Below are positions 53,444 to 59,717 of a DNA stretch of 59,717 nucleotides, piece by piece. The notes under the pieces were generated by a model, which searched no databases, was not told the DNA's origin, and worked only from the letters and a program-made list of their open reading frames with translations. The stretch is taken from NCBI GenBank assembly GCA_002709915.1, contig PARF01000054.1, positions 8,312-68,028 of the forward strand, given 5' to 3'. The number at the start of each line of letters is the position of its first letter. The stretch's first letter is position 1. A program made the position numbers and the translations under genes. Source of the stretch: Roseibacillus sp. (GTDB lineage Bacteria > Verrucomicrobiota > Verrucomicrobiia > Verrucomicrobiales > Akkermansiaceae).

Positions 53444-54867
53444 GGGTCGCGATTATCAGAGGTTTTGGGTTTTTGGTTGGTGGGGTCTTCACCTTAAGCG
53501 GGTGCTCCACCAGAACTGCAGATCGCTTCCCAGACTCGGTATCCGATGGACTTCCTTCTGAGTGGTCGGCATCTACGGGCAAGGCCAGAGGACTTGGTGT
53601 AGATCAGGGGTGGATTGCCAGATTTCAGGACCCCCAGCTGATCCTGCTTGTAGAGGAAGCCATGAACGCGAATCCTGATTTGAAAGCTACAGCAGAGCGG
53701 GTGCATAGGGCCGAAGCGGTAGCCAGACTCTCGGGGGCAGGAAGAGCGCCGCAGGTTTCTGGTCAAATCAATACTCTCCAGCAAAAGCAAAGATTTCCAG
53801 GGTTTCCAATAAAACTTGGTAGTAACACGGCTGGGTCTTACGGGGCGTCTCTGGATGTCACCTGGGAGCCTGATTTGTGGGGAAGAGTGCGGAATTCACA
53901 ACGTGCTGCGGTCGCGGAGAGTCTGGCACAGTTTCAGGATTACATGGCAGCACGAGCGTCCCTCGCGGGGCAGTTGGCAAAGGCATGGTTCGCTTTAGGA
54001 GAGGCCGGTGAGCAAATCAGGCTCGCAGCGGCCGCGATTCAGGTCCGAGTAAAAACCGTGGCTTCGATTCGGGAGCGTTTTGCGGCAGCATTGGAGGGGG
54101 GGCTGGCATCCCAGCTGCGCCTCGCCGAAACCGATCTTGCCAGTTCTCGTGCATCGCTGGCCCGCTGGCAGGCAGAAAGAGCTCGTGCTCGGAGGCAGAT
54201 AGAGCTTCTCGTTGGTCGTTTTCCGGAGGGTATCGAGGGTCAACCTGAACGGCTTCCTGCTGCGCCGCCTGTTCCTCCGGCTGGGTTGCCTTCTGAGCTT
54301 CTTCAGCGGAGGCCTGATATCATTGCGGCTGAGCGAAGGTATGCTGCCGCGGGGAATCGGAGAAGCGCGGCTCGGGCTGCGCGATTTCCGAGTTTCTCAC
54401 TAACGGGGCGGGCGGGAACGAGTACTGGGGATCTGGAGGATGTGCTTGATGTGGGGCTCGGGATCTGGTCTGTTGCAGGTCAAGTGGTTCAACCTCTGAT
54501 AGCCGGTGGGCGACTGCGAGAGGAGGAAAGAATTGCGGGCTACGATGAAACGATCGCTCTCCGGGAGTTGCAAGGAGCCGTTCTGAAGGCATTTGCAGAG
54601 GTGGAACAAGCGCTGGTGGCTGAGCAGTTTTATGCAAAAAGAGAGAGTGCGGTCGCTGATTCGGCCCGATCAGCGCGGGAGGCAGCTGAAGCATCCATCC
54701 TTGATTTTGCGGATGGGGCTGTTGATGCCCTGACCTTGCTCGCGGCACAGGATAGACAGGTGCAAACAGCTTTTCAGCTGGTGACTCTACGGAGATTAAG
54801 ACTGGAAAATCGAGTTAACCTTCACCTCGCTCTCGGAGGTGATTTTCGGGTGCGAGCCTCCCCATAA
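53440..54867 (+). CDS. Outer-membrane efflux lipoprotein (TolC/OprM-NodT family)
   Basis: 475 residues. Lipoprotein signal with lipobox LSGC (residues 19-22: TLSGC). Two repeated OEP domains rich in Ala, Glu, Gln helices form the periplasmic tunnel and beta-barrel (LLVEEAMNANPDLKATAERVHRAEAVARLSGAG; GLPSELLQRRPDIIAAERRYAAAGNRRSAARAARFPSFSLTG). The LPSELLQRRPDI motif is typical of NodT/OprM proteins. It provides the outer-membrane exit for the pump encoded downstream, 4 bases before the adaptor gene. Confidence 0.94.
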   Translation: MRVAIIRGFGFLVGGVFTLSGCSTRTADRFPDSVSDGLPSEWSASTGKARGLGVDQGWIARFQDPQLILLVEEAMNANPDLKATAERVHRAEAVARLSGAGRAPQVSGQINTLQQKQRFPGFPIKLGSNTAGSYGASLDVTWEPDLWGRVRNSQRAAVAESLAQFQDYMAARASLAGQLAKAWFALGEAGEQIRLAAAAIQVRVKTVASIRERFAAALEGGLASQLRLAETDLASSRASLARWQAERARARRQIELLVGRFPEGIEGQPERLPAAPPVPPAGLPSELLQRRPDIIAAERRYAAAGNRRSAARAARFPSFSLTGRAGTSTGDLEDVLDVGLGIWSVAGQVVQPLIAGGRLREEERIAGYDETIALRELQGAVLKAFAEVEQALVAEQFYAKRESAVADSARSAREAAEASILDFADGAVDALTLLAAQDRQVQTAFQLVTLRRLRLENRVNLHLALGGDFRVRASP

Positions 54868-54871
54868 AAGA

Positions 54872-56107
54872 ATGAAGAAAATCGTTACGTCAAATTCGCG
54901 GATGCTCCGCAGTTGTGTCTGGGGAATGCTCTCTATCGCTATTCTTGCAAGCGGTGTGGGGGTAATGCGGTTTCTGATCATGAATGGGCCAAAGGCGTCT
55001 ACAGCGGAACCAGAAGAGAAGATAGTCACCGTGGTAACAGAGTCTGCAGTAGTTTCGAATATCCAGATTCAGTTGAAATCGCAGGGAGAGGTTAAGCCGC
55101 GCCACCGGACTCAGCTCGTGGCCGAGGTCGGGGGGAAACTGTCCCTTGTGAGCGAACGGTTTCGTAACGGTAGCACTTTCGAAGGTCCAAGTGGCGACGA
55201 GGAAGGGGAGCTCCTCCTGCAGATAGAGAAAGGGGACTACGAGGCTGCAGTGGCGGCCGCACAGGCTACTCTGGCGGAGGCGCAGCTTGCACTGACAATG
55301 GAAGAGGTAAGGCGAGCTCAGGCGTTGCGAGACTGGGAAAAGATCCGGAAGGGGCAGGAGCCTACCGAGCTTGTAAGACGGGTTCCTCAGATCAGAAGTG
55401 CGGAAGCGAAAATCAGGGCTGCTGAGGCAGGGGTTAAGACTGCTCTTCAGGATCTGAAAAGAACGGAGATCAGAGCGCCTTATGACTGCCGGATTGAAAG
55501 GGCTTATGTTGATGTTGGGGCTTCGGTGATCCCGGGAGCGCCGCTTGTTGAACTGGTGTCGCTTGGCCCGGTTGAAGTCCGACTTCCACTATCTCTTACG
55601 GATTATGGGTATCTGGAGAAAGAGAAAGGAGCCCTGGTAGGTGATGTGGTGGTCAGTGGTGAGATTGGGGGTGAGTCAGTTGAGTGGGCCGGTAAGATTA
55701 TACGGTCTGAAGAGATCGTAGAGAGATCGACTCGCTCCATAAATGTGGTTGCGGAGTTCGGTGCGGACGGTACGGAGGTTCCTCCAGTCGGAATGTTCGT
55801 CCAAGCTTCCATTCTAGGTAAAACTATTCCTAAGGCAGTGAGGATTCCTCGATCTGGGGTGGTTGATGGAGGCAAGGTGCTACTGGTAAAAAATGGTCGT
55901 CTGAATATTCGTCCGGCGAAGATTTTGTGGACCGAAATTTCTCATGTCGTTGTTCGTGGTGGAGATGGGGAACGAGAAATTCCAGAGGGTTCGGTAGTCG
56001 TAACCACTCCGCCCAGCCCTCTTATTCAAAACACCCGTGTTCGTGCACAGTCCGCGAAGATTAGAAGAGAAGGTAATCCATCTCCAAGAGGAGAATATGT
56101 TGAATGA
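54872..56107 (+). CDS. RND efflux periplasmic adaptor (membrane fusion protein)
   Basis: 411 residues from the ATG at 54872 (the frame is open 11 codons into the previous gene). An N-terminal membrane anchor (MLSIAILASGVGVMRFLIM) precedes the biotinyl-lipoyl-like half (VVSNIQIQLKSQGEVKPRHRTQLVAEVGGKL), an alpha-helical hairpin (about 120-185) with AAEAGVKTALQDLKRTEIRAPYDCRIERAYVDVGASV, then beta-barrel and membrane-proximal domains. It links the outer-membrane factor to the pump. The stop overlaps the pump start (ATGA). Confidence 0.93.
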   Translation: MKKIVTSNSRMLRSCVWGMLSIAILASGVGVMRFLIMNGPKASTAEPEEKIVTVVTESAVVSNIQIQLKSQGEVKPRHRTQLVAEVGGKLSLVSERFRNGSTFEGPSGDEEGELLLQIEKGDYEAAVAAAQATLAEAQLALTMEEVRRAQALRDWEKIRKGQEPTELVRRVPQIRSAEAKIRAAEAGVKTALQDLKRTEIRAPYDCRIERAYVDVGASVIPGAPLVELVSLGPVEVRLPLSLTDYGYLEKEKGALVGDVVVSGEIGGESVEWAGKIIRSEEIVERSTRSINVVAEFGADGTEVPPVGMFVQASILGKTIPKAVRIPRSGVVDGGKVLLVKNGRLNIRPAKILWTEISHVVVRGGDGEREIPEGSVVVTTPPSPLIQNTRVRAQSAKIRREGNPSPRGEYVE

Positions 56108-59100
56108 AAGGTGTAATCAAGTGGTTCAGCCGTAATCATGTAGCGGCAAACTCGCTGATGCTTGCGGTTCTTCTTGCGGGCTTCTACACATGGTTCCAGC
56201 TTCGAAAAGAGATGTTCCCGGAAGTGTCTGTGGATGCAATCTCGATTGGGATACCATATCCGAATGCCAGTCCTGAGGATGTCGAGGAAGGTGTTGTCAT
56301 TCCGGTAGAAGAGGCGATTGCCGATACGGATGGAATCCGTGAAATCAACTCGCTAGCCGCAGAGAACATGGGAGTGGTTACTGTAATGGTGGAGAATGAG
56401 TATGAATTGAGGGAGGTTATGGATGAAATCAGGGCGCGGGTTGACGCCATTGATAATTTTGCGGAAGAGGCGGAGCGACCGGTTCTTGAAGAGCTGCTTC
56501 TGAGCTCTCAGGTTTTGAGTATCGCGGTTTCTGGAGATGTTGATGAACGCAGCTTACGAACAATTGCTGACAGGGTAAGAAGAGGCCTGCTGGATTTCAG
56601 CCCCGCCGAGCCGAAATTTGATATCTTGGATCCAGTTCCTTGGTTTTTGTCCAAAATCAGGAAGGAAAGTAGAATCACGAAGGTCGAGCTGGCAGGAGCC
56701 TTGCCGTATGAGATTTCAATTGAAGTATCAGAGGAAAAACTACGCCAGTACACACTGACTATTGGTGATGTTGCAGATGCGGTCAGGAGAGCGTCACAGG
56801 ATCTCCCAGGAGGCTCAGTGCAGACCGCGGCGGGAGAAGTCGTGATACGCGCTCTGGGTAAGCCCGACGACACGTGGGAGTTTGGGGAAGTTGCGGTGGT
56901 TACGAGAGAGGATGGTTCAGTAGTCAAGCTGAGGCAGATCGCGACCATTAATGATGGATTTGAGGATCTAGAGATGACGAACTCCTTTGATGGGAGGAAG
57001 GCGATTCTGGTAAACGTCTACCGAACCGGGCAGCAGGATACTCTGCGGATCAGAGAAGCGATCACTGAGTTTCTCCATAACAGCAAGGCTGAAATACCAG
57101 AGGGAATCCAGCTTGAAGTCTGGAATGACACCAGCGTTTTTCTGGAGGGACGACTGTCCCTGTTGAAGCGAAACGGAATGTGGGGTCTCTTACTGGTTTT
57201 TCTGGTGCTCGCACTCTTTCTCCGTCCGAGCCTTGCCCTCCTTGTGGCGCTTGGCATCCCGGTCTCGTTTGCTGGAGGAATATGGCTCATGCCGCAGATG
57301 GAAATCTCAATCAATATGATCTCGCTGTTTGCCTTTATCCTGGTGCTTGGGATTGTGGTGGATGATGCGATTATCGTCGGCGAAAATGTCTACCGGCGGA
57401 TGCGCAATGGAGAAGAGCCCCGGGAGGCCGCATGGAGGGGTACCCATGAGGTAGGAATGGTGGTTATATTCGGTATCCTTACGACCATGGTGGCCTTTAC
57501 GCCCATGCTGGGATTGAGCGGCGTAAGTGGTAAGATTTGGCCAAATATTCCGTTAGTCGTCATTCCGACTCTGTTTTTTTCCCTGGTTCAGTCAAAGCTG
57601 GTTCTCCCTGCTCATCTCGCGCTTCTTCGCCGGAGTGACCCTGATCATCGGCCGTGGTTTCTTGGGAGAATCCAGCGTTCTATTGCGCTCGGGTTGGAGC
57701 GGTTTGTTAGTAGGATCTACAGTCCCTTTCTGAAGTTATGTCTGCGAAGGCGATACGTGGTTCTTTCCATCTTTCTGGCAGTGCTGTGCACGACCTTTGG
57801 TCTCGTCAAGGGCAAGTGGATCAGGAGCATGTTTTTTCCGGAGGTCGAGGCAGACATCGTTATCGCACGATATGAATTGCCAAGGGGAGTTGCATTTGCT
57901 GCCGCTCGGGCAGCTACAGAGAAGATCGAGCAAGAGGCTTTGAAGATTTCAGAGTCTCCCGAGTTTGTCACAAGAGATGGGAGACCGGTCGTGCGGCATA
58001 TCCTAGCCAGCGCGGGAGTTCAGCCTTTCATCACAGATTTCTCAGCGGGGGGTGCGAAATCAGGTGTGCATCTCGGAGAAGTGACCATGGAGCTTGCACC
58101 CTCAGCAGAAAGAGACATCTCTTCGGATGACATTGTGCGACAATGGCGGGAGCAGGTTGGTAACATTCCCAGTGCGGTTGAACTTTCATTCGTGGCGCAG
58201 GCTGCTGGCGGAGGAAATGCGATAGATCTTCTTTTAACGGGCCCGAAGCAGGAGGACCTCAGATCTGCTGCGGATTACCTTCGGAACAAGCTTGAGGGTT
58301 ATTCTGGAGTCATCGATATCGCAGATACGGATCGCCCCGGTAAGAGAGAACTTGTTTTTGAGGAGCTTACGCCGGAGGGAAGGGCGGCAGGTCTACGACT
58401 GGGGGGAGTTGCTTCTCAGGTACGGAGAGCGTTTTATGGGGATGAGGTTCAGCGACTGCAGAGAGGGGATAATGAGGTCAAGGTAATGGTGCGTTACCCC
58501 GAAGCGGAGAGGGAATCTGTGGAAAACTTCGAGCGGATGAAGCTGAGGACAACTCAGGGGACTATTCCACTGACTCAGGTGGTAAAGGTGAAAGAGCGCA
58601 GGGGGCCGGATACAATCCGCAGAGCTGATCGAAACCGCGCGATTCGGATCACTGCAGATGTGGATTACACGAGAGGTAATGCGAACGAAGTCGTAAAGCG
58701 TTTCAAAGAAGAGGCCCTGTCCCAGTTGGAGTTTGCTTTTCCCACCGTGAACTATCGTTTCGAGGGCGAGCAGTCTGACCAAGCCGAGAGCGTGCGTGAA
58801 ATTGGCCTTGGATTTATTTTTGCTCTGATAGTGATGTATGTATTGATGGCTATTCCGCTGAAATCCTACCTCCAGCCATTGATTATCATGTCAGTGATTC
58901 CTTTTGGGATCGTAGGTGCGGTGCTTGGACATGTCTTAATGCGAACGGAACTGAGTATCATGTCTATGTGTGGTTTTGTTGCTTTGGCTGGTGTTGTGGT
59001 TAATGACAGTCTTCTGATGGTGGATTATGTTAACAGGGAGAGAAAATCTTCATCGAATATCCTCGAGGCCGCAGTAAGTGCCGGGGCGGTTCGTTTTCGT

Positions 59101-59388
59101 GCGATCCTGTTGACTTCCCTGACGACCTTTGTCGGTCTCACACCGATGCTGATGGAGACGGACATGCAGGCCCGCTTCATCATTCCAATGGCGATCTCTC
59201 TCGGGTTCGGTATTCTTTTTGCCACTACCATCACGTTATTGCTGGTTCCTTCTGCATACGTAATCCTTGAGGATCTACGGATAGGGGGACGCTGGCTGCT
59301 TGGAAAACGGCAAGATCCTATGATGCAGAGTGTAGAGGATATTGCTATTTCTACTGTATCCCCTGAGGACACTGTAAACCGTCTCTAA
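56104..59388 (+). CDS. RND-family efflux pump, inner-membrane transporter
   Basis: 1094 residues, slightly longer than AcrB. Twelve membrane segments in two halves, each followed by a large periplasmic loop. Landmarks are the N-terminal FPEVSVDAISIGIPYPNASPEDVEEGVVIPVEEAI, FILVLGIVVDDAIIVGENVYRRM in TM4 (with the Asp-Asp of the proton relay), FTPMLGLSGVSGKIWPNIPLVV, and GFVALAGVVVNDSLLMVDYVNRERK in TM10. The sequence is nearer to uncharacterised AcrB/CzcA relatives than to AcrB itself, so drugs, lipids or other amphiphiles are all possible substrates. Last gene of the operon; the hairpin at 59420-59454 follows. Confidence 0.95.
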   Translation: MKGVIKWFSRNHVAANSLMLAVLLAGFYTWFQLRKEMFPEVSVDAISIGIPYPNASPEDVEEGVVIPVEEAIADTDGIREINSLAAENMGVVTVMVENEYELREVMDEIRARVDAIDNFAEEAERPVLEELLLSSQVLSIAVSGDVDERSLRTIADRVRRGLLDFSPAEPKFDILDPVPWFLSKIRKESRITKVELAGALPYEISIEVSEEKLRQYTLTIGDVADAVRRASQDLPGGSVQTAAGEVVIRALGKPDDTWEFGEVAVVTREDGSVVKLRQIATINDGFEDLEMTNSFDGRKAILVNVYRTGQQDTLRIREAITEFLHNSKAEIPEGIQLEVWNDTSVFLEGRLSLLKRNGMWGLLLVFLVLALFLRPSLALLVALGIPVSFAGGIWLMPQMEISINMISLFAFILVLGIVVDDAIIVGENVYRRMRNGEEPREAAWRGTHEVGMVVIFGILTTMVAFTPMLGLSGVSGKIWPNIPLVVIPTLFFSLVQSKLVLPAHLALLRRSDPDHRPWFLGRIQRSIALGLERFVSRIYSPFLKLCLRRRYVVLSIFLAVLCTTFGLVKGKWIRSMFFPEVEADIVIARYELPRGVAFAAARAATEKIEQEALKISESPEFVTRDGRPVVRHILASAGVQPFITDFSAGGAKSGVHLGEVTMELAPSAERDISSDDIVRQWREQVGNIPSAVELSFVAQAAGGGNAIDLLLTGPKQEDLRSAADYLRNKLEGYSGVIDIADTDRPGKRELVFEELTPEGRAAGLRLGGVASQVRRAFYGDEVQRLQRGDNEVKVMVRYPEAERESVENFERMKLRTTQGTIPLTQVVKVKERRGPDTIRRADRNRAIRITADVDYTRGNANEVVKRFKEEALSQLEFAFPTVNYRFEGEQSDQAESVREIGLGFIFALIVMYVLMAIPLKSYLQPLIIMSVIPFGIVGAVLGHVLMRTELSIMSMCGFVALAGVVVNDSLLMVDYVNRERKSSSNILEAAVSAGAVRFRAILLTSLTTFVGLTPMLMETDMQARFIIPMAISLGFGILFATTITLLLVPSAYVILEDLRIGGRWLLGKRQDPMMQSVEDIAISTVSPEDTVNRL

Positions 59389-59419
59389 ACATCAGCTGTG
59401 GCTGGTGTCCGGAAGAAAT

Positions 59420-59454
59420 GACGCCCGGCAGAACCGGAGCTCCTACCGGGCGTC
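59420..59454. terminator. Bidirectional hairpin between the RND pump and the LysM gene
   Basis: GACGCCCGG (59420-59428) pairs perfectly with CCGGGCGTC (59446-59454) around a 17-base loop. It lies 32 bases past the pump stop and 59 bases past the stop of the convergent LysM gene, so it probably ends both transcripts. On the minus strand it is followed by ATTTCTT; there is no clear T-tract on the plus strand. Confidence 0.6.
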
Positions 59455-59513
59455 GCCCTGCCTTGCCGTTGAGATTCGAGAAGGGGCTAAAAGGAATACT
59501 GGAGCCCAGATCA

Positions 59514-59717
59514 TTAGCTTCCAGGAACATAAATTTCAGAGCCTTTAGCCAGCAGAAGACTACCTCTGAAATCCCAACCGTTGAGAGCATTGAGCTCCTC
59601 CGGCGTGGTTCCATGGCGTCTAGCAAAATCAGCAAAAGTGACTTCTTCCGAGACGAAGATAGAAGAAATTCTCGTAGGAGCCTCCACGGACTTCGTCTTG
59701 GACGAATTCAGCTCAAC
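59514..59717 (-). CDS. LysM-domain protein, C-terminal fragment (runs off the window)
   Basis: The last 67 codons of a minus-strand gene. The stop is TAA at 59516-59514, and the frame stays open to the window edge. The residues FVSEEVTFADFARRHGTTPEELNALNGWDF, then LLLAKGSEIYVPGS, form one complete LysM module (the V-x-GDTF-x-A-x-xHG-x-T-x-x-x-L-x-x-LN pattern with a Tyr-Val-Pro end). LysM binds N-acetylglucosamine-containing glycans such as peptidoglycan. The N-terminal part, with any signal or catalytic domain, lies outside the window. A different frame covering the same bases has no such pattern. Confidence 0.85.
   Translation of the reverse strand, partial: VELNSSKTKSVEAPTRISSIFVSEEVTFADFARRHGTTPEELNALNGWDFRGSLLLAKGSEIYVPGS

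Noticed and set aside
59351-59635. 94-codon minus-strand frame at the right end
   Set aside because: The neighbouring frame (59514-59717) encodes a clear LysM module ending at a stop, so this one is a shadow.

Overview
The window looks like a chromosomal segment of a Verrucomicrobiota (PVC superphylum) bacterium. The grounds are family-level: planctomycete-type cytochrome/PSD1 and DUF1501 proteins, an ECF-type sigma factor divergent from a Ser/Thr kinase with WD40 repeats, a ThuA-like protein, and a four-gene metal ABC operon whose first permease is fused to a DtxR-like repressor domain, the arrangement known from chlamydial ytgABCD. No tRNA, rRNA, CRISPR array, insertion sequence, integrase or phage gene was seen. 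Gene density is high and no gene-free stretch exceeds 300 bases.

Layout. 1-1828 (minus): riboflavin genes ribBA and ribH, then the first codons of a probable nusB. 2086-6255 (plus): ytgA-ytgB-ytgCR-ytgD-like Mn/Fe importer with a palindromic operator in front. 6402-9938: a large SNF2-family ATPase. 10166-11200: planctomycete cytochrome C plus leucine-rich repeats. 11215-16838: a seven-repeat secreted protein and an ECF sigma factor (minus), divergent from a kinase/WD40 protein (plus). 16828-19846 (minus): secreted zinc-peptidase-like protein, aldo/keto reductase and ThuA-like protein. 19957-24072 (minus): an unusual operon joining an FtsX/MacB-type ABC transporter, a ZnuA-like lipoprotein that has lost most metal ligands, and an unrecognised membrane-anchored protein. 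24358-31024 (plus): a giant PSD1/WD40 protein with its DUF1501 partner.

31099-37015 holds housekeeping genes: mrp/apbC and rpoN (minus), then guaB-guaA (plus). 37077-38750 (minus) is an MscS channel with a DUF432-like partner. 38970-42524 (plus) carries an aldo/keto reductase relative with a damaged active site, a zinc-ribbon/TPM protein with its membrane partner, and a methyltransferase. A strong structured hairpin (42611-42684) precedes a pair of overlapping HtrA-like genes, the second a pseudoprotease with its PDZ domain inside the protease fold. A small AP2-like protein, the rpoA-rplQ pair, and a minus-strand group (secreted caspase-like protein, bioB, L,D-transpeptidase) follow. 49342-52651 has a GNAT enzyme, then a PatB-type lyase, an Hsp33 chaperone and a DNA methyltransferase that seems to need a non-ATG start.

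52775-59388 is a TetR-controlled tripartite RND efflux operon (regulator, outer-membrane factor, adaptor, pump) with a promoter and palindromes that fit autoregulation. The window ends in the C-terminus of a LysM-domain protein on the minus strand.

The best candidates for under-described biology are the permease-repressor fusion operon, the ZnuA-like/FtsX-type ABC operon, the PDZ-inserted pseudoprotease and the hairpin RNA at 42611-42684.
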